Shown: piece by piece, positions 23,370-34,774 of the stretch | Position numbering within the stretch: the stretch's first letter is position 1 | How the letters are laid out: each line of letters starts with the position of its first letter | Source: Aselliscus stoliczkanus | Lineage: Eukaryota > Chordata > Mammalia > Chiroptera > Hipposideridae | Assembly: GCA_033961575.1 (NCBI GenBank) | Contig: CM066740.1 | Location: 60,085,213-60,149,212 of the forward strand | Reading direction: 5' to 3' | DNA: 64,000 nucleotides | Translations under genes and position numbers: made by a program | The notes under the pieces: generated by a model | Seen by the model: the letters and a program-made list of their open reading frames with translations, nothing else | Told to the model about the DNA's origin: nothing | The model's database searches: none

Positions 23370-24078
23370 TTATAGTGGAGAAACCTGGCAGACATCACCT
23401 TAACCACCAGGAATAGGAGGGAGTTGTGACAGTATGTGTATTCAGAGATGATGCATGGAGAACTCAGCATTGATTCTGTCATGTTTCTGCCAAACTGCAT
23501 AAACTGAATCTGATCAAAAAGAAACATCAGAAATAACTTAAAGTGAGGAACATTCTACAAAATCACTGGCTTTTATCCCAAAAAACCATCAGGGTCATGA
23601 AATACAAAGGAAGATAACTGAACACAACATGTGGTCTTGGATTTTGGGATTTCCTTTACCATAAAGGACATTATTGAAAAAAATTGGTGAAATCTGAATA
23701 AGGCCTATAGATTAGATAATAGAACTATGTCAATGTTAATCTACTAATTTTTATAATTATGCTATAGTTAAGTTAGAGAATGTTTTGTTTTTAGAAAATA
23801 CATACCAAAATGTTTAGGAGTAAAGGGGAATCCTGTCTACAGGTTAATTTTGAATAGTTCAGAAAAAAATTAAACCTGTGCACATATGTGTATATATAAA
23901 CATGCATGACTACACACACACACACACACACACACATATAGAGAGAGAGAAAGGAAAAACAGCAAAATGTTAACATTTGGAGAGTCTGTGTGAAATATGT
24001 TAGGGGATTCATTGTAATATTCTTGCAACTTTTCTGTAATTCTGAAAACATGCAAACATTCAAATAAATAAATAAATC
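23370..24078 (+). mobile_element. L1M 3' UTR
   Basis: Follows the old L1 3' UTR pattern: CTGAATAAGGCCTATAGATT AGATAATA, TTTTTAGAAAATACATACC, a CA/GA microsatellite at 23911-23948, GTTAACATTTGGAGAGTCTG and TTGCAACTTTTCTGTAATTC. It ends in AAATAAATAAATAAAT. Confidence 0.75.
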
Positions 24079-24095
24079 AGAAAGTAGCCAGGTGG

Positions 24096-24197
24096 GGCTG
24101 GCTGAGTGGCGCGGTGGTTAAGCGAGCATTCCCGGTTCGGGTCCCACATATGAGGGCCAGTGACACAGCCCTCAAAAAAAAAAAAAAAAAAAAAGAC
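24096..24197 (+). mobile_element. SINE type A, anticodon-arm deletion
   Basis: Perfect 17-bp target duplication AGAAAGTAGCCAGGTGG at 24079-24095 and 24198-24214. The A box (GAGTGGCGCGGTGG) and B box (GGTTCGGGTCCC) are kept, but about 16 bp between them, the former anticodon arm, are missing compared with other copies. Tail of 21 A. Confidence 0.93.
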
Positions 24198-24329
24198 AGA
24201 AAGTAGCCAGGTGGTTGCAGGCTCAGCCAAGCATTGATGTATCATTTAGGCACCTGCTGGAGTGTGAAGGCCTCTCATTTCCTGACCTTGACTTGACTTT
24301 TTTGACACTGAGTTCGTTCTGTCCTATAA

Positions 24330-24545
24330 GTAAAAAATGCCATGTATCTGGTACTGTTCTTAAGGACTTTCCATATATTTTCCCACCTAAATATGTTGAC
24401 AGCTCTGTGTAGTAACTATAATTATAATCCTCATTGAAGTAAGAAAACTGACATTTGGAGAGCATGAGTAATTTGCTCAAAATCCCAGAGCGAGTAGTGG
24501 CAAATGAAACTTGAACTCAGGTTTCTCTCCCTCCCTTGCTCTTCT
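24330..24545 (-). mobile_element. MIR
   Basis: Minus-strand MIR: TACTGTTCTTAAGGACTTTC, then AATCCTCATTGAAGTAAG, TTTGCTCAAAATCCCAGAG and CTTGAACTCAGG follow the reverse of the MIR body and head. Confidence 0.8.
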
Positions 24546-26187
24546 GTCTGTCTGTTCCACATCTGAGAATCAACAGTCCCTCCCATCATAACTCCTGAAA
24601 TATACCTCATTTTTTCTGGGTATTTACAAATTTAAATGCATCTGTGTGGTCCTTGCATGTGATGTGGATTCACTAAGTAGATTTTCACCAGGGTCTGTTA
24701 TTTCAGTTTGCTCAATGTGCCACCATCAAAATTATGTTGAAGTTCTGCCTCAAAACCCCTTCAACTATTGGATTTTGGTAAGGAAAAATGAAGCAGTGAC
24801 CTATTTCATCATGTAGGTTACTTTGAGATCCTTTAATCTGTTTCGCTTAACCTGAGCAATCTCTTACATACACTGGATCTCTTTTGTCAGAAGCCCTCCT
24901 GGCCATAGGAAACAGTGAAAAGAGACAAGATGTTAACCTCCCCAGCAGGTCTTCTTCCTCCTACTTCCTCCCTGTTCCAGCTGTGTTCATATAAGACTGC
25001 CTTTATTCTAAAGAGTAAATACCTCCAGGAGGACCCAATTTAAGGCTGTTAAACTTCAATAACATAATTGTGTTGGTGCCCTAACAGGGACTTGCTGTTT
25101 GCCAACTAAGACATTGAAAGGGACACAAGATAGTAGAATCAAGAAGATGTAGCCCATGGGTACACTAGAGACTTACTCCCCCTGGTTTTCTGTTTTGAGT
25201 TAAAATGTTAGTAAAGATATAAGAATTTAACTATAAACCCTTAATAACAACACAACACTGCAGCATGGAGTACAATCTAACCTTCTTCACTCTAATTAGC
25301 AGAGAATGTTTTGTTTGTGGAAAACATTGAGGAGGGACCAGAATATGTGTCCTGACATGTCAACTACTGGAAGAAATTTGATCTGGAAGTTGATAATAAC
25401 TAGGGAGGAATGACCACAAAAAAGCTTGGCATTTCAGTGAAAGAGAGAAACCAGCAAATGCAAATGCAAAAAAAAGTAGAGGAGTTGATTGATGGGGATG
25501 ATTTGAATGTGATACAGGAGAGAAGAAAGATACTTCTTTGATCATTGCCACCTTGTAAGTATATATATGTGCTGAAACCTGTCCCTCACTCATGAAATAT
25601 AACACCTTTCATTTAAGGAAATTCCAAGTGCTAGTTGGCATAGAAGAATCAGGATATTCCACCTTCCCTGGAGCAGTGGTGTTCAGTTCAGAAGAGGGGT
25701 AGAAATGGAAACTGGTGTGCAACTATAGTAATCTGCTTTTGCTGATTATGCTATGAAACAAATACCCACACAACTTGATTTTACTGCTTTGGCTGAGAAA
25801 TAAATATCCACACAATCTCAATGGCTTCCACAACAAAGGTTTATTTCCTCACTGAAATCACATTTAGGCTGTGGGTCAGTTGCAACTCTCCTTCACTTTT
25901 TGGTTTCGATTCAGAGGTGCTACTTGTGTCTTCTTCTTTCTGAAATATAGGCTGAAGAAACAGCCCAATCTAGAACTATAACATGTTGTTCTGTTGGGAG
26001 CGGGAGCAAGAGAAAAAGGGATAGTGTACACTCATGATACTGCTTAAAACATCTTGGCCAGAAGTGATCACCACATTTAATTGTACATAGCATATTACAT
26101 ATCACATGGCCAAGTCCAAAGTCAATGACGTGGGGGTGAATACACTCCCCACAGGCAGCATGAGAAATCATATGGCAGGCAGGAGAG
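24546..26187. other. No gene seen
   Basis: Unassigned. The segment at 25780-25910 resembles an interspersed repeat (AACAAAGGTTTATTTCCTCA) but I could not name it. Confidence 0.4.
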
Positions 26188-26189
26188 TA

Positions 26190-27526
26190 CAAAGTCTGAC
26201 AATTAAGTTTGAAAACTCAAACTAGAAAAAATGCTACATACCTCATTGCTGAATATCACTACAGTCACCTTTGAAATATTCCCCTTGGGAAGTTATGCAC
26301 CAATGCCAGCACTTAGTCCACCCTTCAAAGCAATTTTGGAACTCTTTTTCTGGAATGGCCATCAGGGCTGTTGTTGTATTACACTTGATGTCCTGAATGT
26401 CATCAAATATCTTCCTTTCAATATTTCTTTTATCTTCAGGTAAAGAAAGAAGTTGTAGGGGGCCAGATCAGGTGAGTAGGGAGGATGTTTCAATACAGTT
26501 ATTTGTTTACTGGCTAAAAATTCCCTCACAGACAGTGCCTTGTGAACTGGTGCATTGTCATGATGCAAGAGCCATGAATTGTTGCTGAAAAGTTCAGGTC
26601 ATTTACATCTAACTTTTTCACGCAGCCTTTTCAGCACTTCCAAATAGTAAACTGGGTTAACTGTTTATCCAGTTGGTACAAATTCATAATGAATAATCCC
26701 TCTGATATCAAAAAAGTTTAGCAACATTATTGTGACTCTTGATTTGGACTAAGAACATTTTTGTCGTAGAGAATTGGCTGACTTCCATTGTGCACTTTGA
26801 TGCTTTGTTTCAGAGTCATATAGGTACACCCATGTTTTATCACCAGTGGTAATGTGGCCCAAACATCATCTTTTTCCACCCATGTTTTATCACCAGTGAT
26901 AATGTGGCCCAAAACATCATCTTTCTTCTCCAAAAGTTTTTGGCAAACTTCAACTCTCCTTTGCTTTTGTTCATTGGTGAGCTCCTTCAGGACCATTTTT
27001 GCACACAACTTTTTCATGGCAAGATTTTCAGTTAAGATTTTCTTAACTGTTTCTCTATCAATATTTTGTTGGTCTGCTATCCTTCTCACAATCAGTCAAT
27101 GATTTTGATGAACAATTTGATAAGTTTTGCAGTTTCCATCAGTTCTGCTCATAACTGGCTGCCCTGACCTCTCTTCATCAGTGACGCATTCTCTCCCCTC
27201 AGAAAAACGTTTAATCCATTTGTACATTGCAGTTTATTCATAGCCTTGTCCCCATAAACTTTAATTTCACTTTCACTCTTGCCAAGTTTAACAAGGAATT
27301 TAATGTTTGTTTTTTGCTCTAATTCAAACTCAGACATTCTCCCAATGGCACACAAGAACACACAACAATAATGAATGCCACTCAGCAAGACACCACCACA
27401 TGTCAACACGAACACAGCTGTGAGACACTGATATATCAAGGTTATGAAACCTTACCAAGCTGTTTGCACAGTGTGACCAATGTAAGTGCATGGTGGCAAG
27501 TTCACAAACTTAATTGTTAGACCTTG
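26190..27526 (-). mobile_element. Full-length mariner transposon
   Basis: Bounded by TA at 26188-26189 and 27527-27528. The terminal repeats are CAAAGTCTGACAATTAAGTT on the left and, read inward on the minus strand, CAAGGTCTAACAATTAAGTT on the right. It is 1337 bp long. Without a 50-bp internal tandem duplication (26827-26927) it would be about 1287 bp, the usual size of mariners. It is the template copy for the fragments at 16190 and 20707. Confidence 0.95.
26362..27370 (-). pseudogene. Mariner transposase, broken
   Basis: A Tc1/mariner DD34D transposase cuts and pastes the element at TA sites. Pieces in order on the minus strand: the N-terminus near 27340 (MSEFELEQKTNIKFLVKLGK), the second helix-turn-helix region (RRIADQQNIDRETVKKILTE), the first catalytic Asp box (HIITGDKTWV, usually GDETW), and the C-terminal HDNAP box (MHHDNAPVHKALSVREFLAS, then HPPYSPDLAPYNFFLY). 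The 50-bp duplication after GDKTWV and other frameshifts break it into frames at 27149-27439, 26727-27089 and 26362-26568. It is not functional. Confidence 0.9.
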
Positions 27527-27528
27527 TA

Positions 27529-28456
27529 TGGTCTCCATGAAGAGGCGAATGGCATGATTGATGGTGCATCCTAATGCACTATCATAGTGCATGGTGTCAC
27601 TGTCACAGCCGACTTTCCTTTTATTGTTAAGTTCTATATCTACTTGTATTTATTTTAACAGAAAACAAGTTTTTGGATCAAACAACAGGTTGATTACAAT
27701 AGCAATCTTATCATTGTTTTCCCATGCCCAATTCCCCATGGGGTGAAGTTATGGGAGCCAGATGATCCTTGTACACACAGAGGCTTGTGCCACCAGAGAG
27801 AAACCTTAAAATTATAAATCTTAGTGCTTATGTAGGAGCTGCTGGCTCATCTGGTCCTCTTCCCTTCTGGACAAAGGAAGAGAGATTTTAGCTCTGGAAT
27901 ATGAAGAAATCCTCTCTGGGGAGAGAAGGGAAAGACTCTGGGATCACACTCCCTGGAGTGTAAACAGATGACTCCAAAGGAGATAAGACTTTATCTTTCT
28001 GAGGTCTCTATTTTTAGGGTGGCCACAAGTCTCCTTTAACCCATGTGCAAGTGCTCTTTGCTCAGAAATCCCTAACCACCAGAAACATGAAAATATTCAT
28101 AGAGCATCTTTTCTGACATACATGCTTTTCAATGTTCTGATTTTTGTTGTTTAGTTTTAGCACATCTATGTTTTCAGAGATGTCAAAATGTGTAACCCTC
28201 TGGTTTACTGTTTTCAGTAGGTAGGTATTCTCCTTTGGATGAATTACTGAGACCAGGTTCAAAATCTAAAGCTTCTCTCCTTCTCCTCAGCTGGTTGGCA
28301 TTGTTGTGTTCAATATTACATCTGGAAACCCTTTATGTTTTCATGCATCATCAATGTGGAAAAAATAAAGTTACCAAAGAAACCACAACTTGAATATTAT
28401 AAGTTTTTACCTCATAAGACCTCAACACCTTATTGCTGAGTGACATAAATTATTTA
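27529..28456. other. No gene seen
   Basis: Unassigned sequence between the mariner and an L1 insertion. No domain in the short frames. Confidence 0.4.
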
Positions 28457-28473
28457 AATTCAGTCCCTAGGAA

Positions 28474-28806
28474 ATGGAACTCCCATATGACTCAGCAATT
28501 CCACTCTTGGGAATCTACCCAGAGGAATCCAAGATGCTAATTCGAAAAAATATATGCACCCCTATGTTTATTGCAGCACTATTTACAATAGCCATGACTT
28601 GGAAACAACCTAAATGCCTATCAGTAGATGACTGGATTAAGAAACTGTGGTACATTTATACAATGGAGTATTACTCCGCTATGAAGAAGAATGAAATCGT
28701 ACCATTTGCAACGATATGGATGGACCTAGAGATTATTATGTTAAGTGAAATAAATCAGTCGGAGAAAGACAAATACCATATGATCTCACTTATATGTGGA
28801 ATTTGA
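28474..28806 (+). pseudogene. L1 ORF2 C-terminus (110 residues)
   Basis: An uninterrupted C-terminal ORF2 segment ([20 protein letters not shown] ... MEYYSAMKKNEIVPFATIWM ... EKDKYHMISLICGI) that ends at the natural ORF2 stop. It is only the last ~9% of the protein and lacks endonuclease and RT domains. It is kept open because the insertion is young, not because it is expressed. Confidence 0.85.
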
Positions 28807-28970
28807 AAAACTGAATGAATGAGCAAAAGAAACAGAAACAGTCTCATAGATATAGAGAAAAAACTGAGGGTTGCTAGTTGGGAGGGGAGTGGGGATGAGG
28901 GAGAAGGGGAAGGGATTAGACAGCATAAATAAGTGACTGCAGTATTGTCACAGGGATATTAAATATTGAC

Positions 28971-29076
28971 TTTTTTTTTTTTTGAGGGCAGTGTCACTGG
29001 CCCTCACATGTGGGACCGAACCAGGGCCACTGGCTTCCCAAGCCAGTGCTTAACCGCCGCGCCACTCGGCCGGCCC
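28971..29076 (-). mobile_element. SINE type A nested in L1
   Basis: Minus-strand copy. The flanks TGTCACAGG (about 28946) and TGCCACAGG (29077) suggest an imperfect target duplication. Confidence 0.88.
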
Positions 29077-29428
29077 TGCCACAGGTATACGAAAGATAGT
29101 TCGGGGAATATAATGTTGTTAAAATTTTGTGGGGTGTCAGATGGTCACATATTTTGTTAGGGAGACCACTTCATGGATGGAGTAGAGGCTTGATCACTGC
29201 ACTGTATACCTGAAATTGATGTTGTACAATATTGTATGCCAACTGTAATTGAATATATAGAGAGTCACGGGATGTGGATTATACGGTGGAAGGGAGTCAA
29301 AGGAATTGTAATAGATAGTATGATATGGGGGGAGGAGTGGAGGGGAGAATTGGGGGAGCAGAGTTGTCACTTTGAGCGGTAAAAAGTATAACTATTGCAC
29401 TTTGTTGTACACCTGAAGCTAATTAAAA

Positions 29429-29473
<45 letters not shown>

Positions 29474-29484
29474 CAGTCCCTAGG

Positions 29485-30289
29485 ACTTCCACTGTTGTGG
29501 ATAAAAACAAGAGATGACCACACACAGTCACATATATCGGGATCAGCCTATGCCTACAGATGCTAATATCCTAATGGATTTTGTGTTCAAAGAAAAGCAG
29601 CTATTGTTTGATTTTCAATGTCTGAGAAAACTCTGTTATGCATTCATAGTATATTAAAAAATTATCCATTGGAAAAATGTGTGATTGAAAAAGGTGGTGG
29701 TGATATCCAGTTACCAAGATGACTGACTTGTAGTAATAGATTTTATTGAATGTTTCTCTGTCCATCCCTAAAACAGTTTCCTGATAATAATTTTATGAAA
29801 AGCTTCCAAAATGATGCAAAAGGACACTGTTCTAGAATGTAGGAATAGTGATCAATATATTTGACTCCAGAACTGATTTCCAGGATAGAAAGTGTGACTG
29901 GGGCACTGAAGATCAGGGTCAGACCTCTGCCTAACTGTGTACTCTACCTCCACTTGGTAGCTCCTTGCTTGCACCAACCACCCTCCTTGTTTTCATTTGC
30001 TCCTCATTTCCTATTTTCATTTGGTGTCTTCCATTCCTCAAAATGTAGCAGAGCTGGAAAGGAATATAGATATACAATAGGCATAACGGAAGCAGGAATG
30101 TTCACAATAGGAAAAGGCAGATTTGAAGACAGACATGGAAACAGATTACAGTTTCAGGCAACAGAAATAGAACCTGCTTCATATTATCCAGAAATAAGCT
30201 TCACTGAAGGTAGTCAGTGAGCAGGTAGGGACAAGTATCCCTCCTCAGTCTGCAAGAGCTGCATGTGATGGAAGTGGTTTCCAAACAAA
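29485..30289. other. No gene seen
   Basis: Unassigned. The plus-strand frame at 29861-30220 (119 residues) shows no recognised domain and runs towards the L1 to its right. Confidence 0.4.
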
Positions 30290-30842
30290 CATGAGGTATT
30301 ACAAGCAAGATGAATCTAAAGAGGCACATACCAATACACATCATATTTAAAATGCCAAAAGTTAAAGATAAAGAGAGAATCTTAAAAGCAGCAAGAGAAA
30401 AGTAATTACTTATGTACAAGGGAGCTCCATAAGACTATCATCTGATTTATCAACACAAACTATACAGACCAGAAGAGACTGGAATGAAATATTCAAAGTG
30501 ATGGAAAGCAAGGACCTACAGCCAAGATTACTGTACCCAGCAAGGCTATTATTTAGAATGGTAAGAGAGAGAAAGAATTTCCAAGATAAGAAAAAGCTAA
30601 AGGAGTTCATTACCACCAAACCAATATTATAAGACATGTTAAAGGGACTTGAAGAAGAAGAAGAAGGGCAACAACAACAAAATACGAATAATAAATTGGC
30701 AATAATTACATACTTATCAGTAATTACTTTGAATGTAATAGGATTAAAGACTGCAATCAAAAGACATAGGGTGGCTGAACAGATAAGAAAACAAGACCCA
30801 TTCATATGCTGCCTAAAAGAGACCCACCTGAGGGCCAGTCGA

Positions 30843-30934
30843 GTGGCGTGGTGGTTAAGCACTGACTTGGGATGCCAGCGGCCCCGGTTCGGATCCCTCA
30901 TATAAGGGCCAGTGACACTGCCCTCAAAAAAAAA
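30843..30934 (+). mobile_element. SINE type A
   Basis: Starts GGCCAGTCGAGTGGCGTGG. Perfect 18-bp target duplication AAAAGAGACCCACCTGAG at 30825-30842 and 30935-30952. Confidence 0.95.
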
Positions 30935-31020
30935 AAAAGAGACCCACCTGAGATTGAAAGACACACACAGACTAAAAGTAAAGGGATGGAAAAAGATATT
31001 TCATGCAAATTTATATATAT

Positions 31021-31124
31021 ATTTTTAGCTGAGCCATCCTGCCACTTGGCAGCTTAGCTTGGGACGGGAGTTGAACCAGTGACTCTGTTGCTCAGAGCTT
31101 GGACCCTCTTGAGAGAGCTCTACT
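31021..31124 (-). mobile_element. SINE type B, shortened
   Basis: Minus-strand copy (TTTTTAGCTGAGCCATCCTG ... CTCTTGAGAGAGCTCT). The tRNA-like head beyond the anticodon arm is missing. No clear target duplication. Confidence 0.8.
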
Positions 31125-31955
31125 AATGGATATTTTTTAAAAACTGGGGGTTGGTAATAATAATCAGACAAAATAGACTTTAAACAAAGGCTATAACAAG
31201 AGACAAAGAAGGATATTAAATAATGATAATGGCATCAATTCAACAAGAGGTTATAATCCTTATAAACATTTATGCACCCAATGTAAGAGCACCTAAATAT
31301 GTAAGACAAATATTGACAGACATAAAGGGAGAGATCAAAAGTAACACAGTTATAGTACAGGACTTCAACAACACATTGACATTAATGCATAGATCATTCA
31401 GACAGAAATTCAGCACATAAATATTGGCCTTAAATGACACATTAAACTAGAAATTTAATGTTTAGAAAGTTTTACTCCAAAGCAGCAGAATATACATTCT
31501 TTGAAACATACATGGAATATATTGCAGGATAGACCAGATGTTAGGCAATAAGAAAAGTTTAAATAAATTTAAGAAGATTTAAATCATATCAAGTCTTCTC
31601 CAATCAAAATAGTGTGAAACTAGAAATCACCTTCAACAAAAAAACCGAAAAACACACAAATGCATGGTGGCTAAATAACATGCTACTAAACAATGAATGG
31701 GTTAACAATGAGAACAGGGAAGAAATTAAAAAATAACTTTAGAAAAATGAAAATGTAAACATAATGACCCAAAATCTATGGGACATAGCAAAAGCAGTCC
31801 TAAGAAGGAAATTCATACCAATACAGGCTTACTCCAAGGAACAAAAAAAAAATTCAACCAAACAATCTAACCTTACACCTAAAGAAACTAAAATAAGGAA
31901 AATAAACAAAGGCCAAAGTGAGTAGAAGGAAGGAAATAATAAAGATCCCAGCAGA

Positions 31956-32370
31956 GGGCTGGCCGAGTGGCACATTGGTTAAGAGCTGGTTTGGGACACC
32001 AGCAGCCCCGGTTCGGATCCCACATATGAGGGCCAGTGACACTGCCCTCTGCAGCTAACAACAGCTCCACCTGGAGCTGGGCTGTGCAAGCCCTAGCAAC
32101 TGTGTGGGCTGCAGCCCCTGCTGCAGTGGGCTGCCATGGGCTGGAATGAGTGGCTGGCACCCAGCGTGATCTGCCAATAGCCGCAGTGGGCGACTGTCCA
32201 GAGGCCTGTCTGCCTCATCAGGGAAGAGCACAATGAAGATGCCAATATGGGCCAGTAGGGTGGCGTCCTCTGCAACTGGACTGAGGAACGGGGGACAGCA
32301 GCTTGTCTGTTCCCCTTCCCCAATTCCCCAGCGCTGTTCCCCTCCCCCAATTCCCCAATTGAAAAAAAAA
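31956..32370 (+). mobile_element. Chimeric SINE: type A head joined to long-SINE body
   Basis: 31956-32049 is an almost complete SINE A (GGGCTGGCCGAGTGGCAC ... GACACTGCCCTC). It passes without an A tail into about 310 bp that match the body of the long SINE at 53706-54137 (CCACCTGGAGCTGGGCTG ... TTCCCCAATTCCCCA) and ends in oligo-A. One perfect target duplication, AAAGATCCCAGCAGA at 31941-31955 and 32371-32385, encloses the whole, so it inserted as one unit. Confidence 0.88.
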
Positions 32371-32423
32371 AAAGATCCCAGCAGAAATAAAATAAATATA
32401 GTTTAAAAAAATTTAAAAAAAAA

Positions 32424-32585
32424 GAGTCGGCTGAGTGGCTCAGTTGGTTAAGAGCTCACTCAAGAGTGCGAGCGGAACTCTGAGCAACAGCAGTTCAATG
32501 CCCAGCCCGAGCTGAGCTGCTGTTGAGCTGCCAACAGGTAGCAGGATGGCTCAGCTAAAAAAATAAAAAAATAAAAATAAAAAAG
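32424..32585 (+). mobile_element. SINE type B
   Basis: Full copy: GTCGGCTGAGTGGCTCAG ... GGATGGCTCAGCTA, then an A-rich tail with TAAAAA units. It lies in A-rich L1M sequence, so its duplication is not distinct. Confidence 0.88.
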
Positions 32586-33685
32586 ATCAATAAAACCAAG
32601 GGCTGGCTTTTTGAAAACATAAAATTGATAACCTTTAAGCAGACTCATCAAGCAAAAGTGAGAGAGGATGACCCAAATAAATAAAATCAGAAAGGAAAGA
32701 GAAGTGATAACTGACATCACAAAAATACAAAAGATTATATGAAAATTCCACAAACAATTATATGGTAACAAATTGGAAATCTGGAAGAAATGGATAAATT
32801 CCTAGGAACATACAATCTTCTGAGATTGAGTCAAGAAGAAATAGAAAATTTGAATAGACTGGTAACTACTAATGAAATTGAATCACTAATCACAAAACTC
32901 CCAACAAACAAAAGTCCTAAACTGAATAGCTTCACAGGTAAATTTTGCTAAACAAAGAAGAATTAACACTTACCCTTCTCAAACTATTCCAAAAAATTCA
33001 AGAGGAAGCTTCCAAGCTCATTTTACAAGGCCAACATTACTTTGATTTCAAAACCAGACAAGGATATCACAAATAAAGAAAATTATACTCTGATATCCTT
33101 GGTGAACAAATCTTCAACAAAATATTAGCAAATCAAATTAAGCAACACATAAAAAGATCATATACCACAGTAAAGTAGGATGCAATGTTGGTTCAATATG
33201 CACAAATCAATTAACATGATATATCGCATAAAAAAATGAAGGAGAAAACCATATGATCATATCAATAGATGCAGAAAAAGCATTTGACAAAATCGATATT
33301 CATTTATAAGAAAAACTCTAAGTGGGAATAGAGAGAACATACCTGAACATAATAAAGACCATATATGACAAACTCACAGTGAACATCATATTCAACAGAG
33401 AAAAGCTAAGTATTGTCCTTAAGATTAAAAACAAGACAAGGACATCCACTTTCATTACTTTTATTCAGAATAGTATTTGAAGTCCTAGCCACAGCAATCA
33501 GACAAGAAAAAGAAATTAAATGCATCTGAATTGGAAAGGAAGAAATAAAACTGTCATTATTTGCAGAAGACATGATATTATATATAGAGAACCCTAAAGA
33601 GTACACCTAAAAATGATTAGAAGTGATAAATGTGTTCAGAAAAGTAGCAGGATACAAAATTAATGTTCAGAAATCAGTTGCATTT

Positions 33686-33790
33686 TTTTTTTTTTTGAGG
33701 GCAGTGTCACTGGCCCTCATATGTGGGATCCGAACTGGGGCTGCTGGCATCCCAAGCCAGCTCTTAACCACTATGCCACTCGGCTGGCCC
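33686..33790 (-). mobile_element. SINE type A
   Basis: Target duplication CAGTTGCATTT at 33675-33685 and 33791-33801. Inserted in L1M ORF2. Confidence 0.93.
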
Positions 33791-34774
33791 CAGTTGCATT
33801 TCTATACAGCAATAATAAACTATCAGAAACAGAAATTAAGAAAACAACCCCAGTTAAAACTGAACCCAACCCCCCCAAAAAACAAAACAAAACAACCCCC
33901 CCAGGAATAAAATTAACCAAAGATGTAAAAAGCCTGTGCTCAGAAAATTATAAGGCATTAAAGAAGATATAAATACATGGAAGCTCATGGATAGGAAGAA
34001 TTAACATCATTGAAATGTCCTTACTATGCAAAGCGAGCTATAGATTCAATGCAATCCCTTTCAAAACACCAATGACTGTTTTTTTTACAGAACAAGAACA
34101 GATAATCTGAAAATTTATATGAATCCATGAAAGACAATCTTGAGAAAGAAGAGCAAATTTGGAGATATCATGCTTTCTGATATCAAACTGTATTACAAAG
34201 CTATAGTAACCAAAACAGCATGAAACTGATATAAAAACAGATGAATTAGTCAATGGAACAGAATAGAAAACCCAAAAATAAACCCATGCTTATATGGTAA
34301 ATTAATCTGTGACAAAAGAGGCAAGAACATACAATTAAGTACAGAGAGTTTCTTCAGTAAGTGGTATTGGGAAAACTAAACAGATACATGAAAAAATGAA
34401 ACTGGACCACTTTCTTACATCATATAGAAGAATAAACTTAAAATGGATTAAAACTTAAATGAAAGACCCAAAACCATAAATTCCTAGAAGAAAACATGGG
34501 CAGTAAACTCTTTGACATCACTCTTAGTAATATTATTTTGGATGTGTCTCCTCAGGCAACAGGAACAAAAGAAAAAAAATTAAATGGGATTATATCCAAT
34601 TAAAGAGTATTTACACAGCAAAGGAATCTATCAATAAATGAAAAGAAAACCTACCAAATGGGAGATGATATTCACCAATGATACATCTGACAAGGGTTTA
34701 ATGTCCAAAATATATAAGGAAATCATACTACTGGACACCAAAAAAAAAAAAATCCAATTAAAAATGGGCAGAGG

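Larger units (their letters stand above)
28472..29469 (+). mobile_element. 5'-truncated L1 with perfect 15-bp target duplication
   Basis: AATTCAGTCCCTAGG at 28457-28471 and 29470-29484 flank the end of ORF2, a full 3' UTR (CACCTGAAGCTAATTAAAAT) and an AAAT-repeat tail at about 29425-29469. A SINE A is nested in the 3' UTR. The perfect duplication suggests a fairly young copy. Confidence 0.95.
30690..34757 (+). pseudogene. L1M ORF2 remnant (EN and RT domains)
   Basis: The endonuclease domain begins near VITLNVIGLKTAIKRHRVAE and CCLKETHLR (about 30720-30840, before a SINE). It continues at 31223-31420 (NIYAPNVRAPKYVRQILTDI). The RT region lies around 33240-33600. The YADD/FADD catalytic box reads FAED (TTTGCAGAAGACATG at about 33558), a lost catalytic Asp. 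Stops and frameshifts are frequent. Confidence 0.8.

Noticed and set aside
28474..28806. Clean 110-residue open frame as a candidate small gene
   Set aside because: It is the C-terminus of L1 ORF2 inside a 5'-truncated insertion.
29861..30220. 119-residue plus-strand frame between two L1s
   Set aside because: No domain recognised; no start context or splice sites stand out. Retained only as unassigned DNA.
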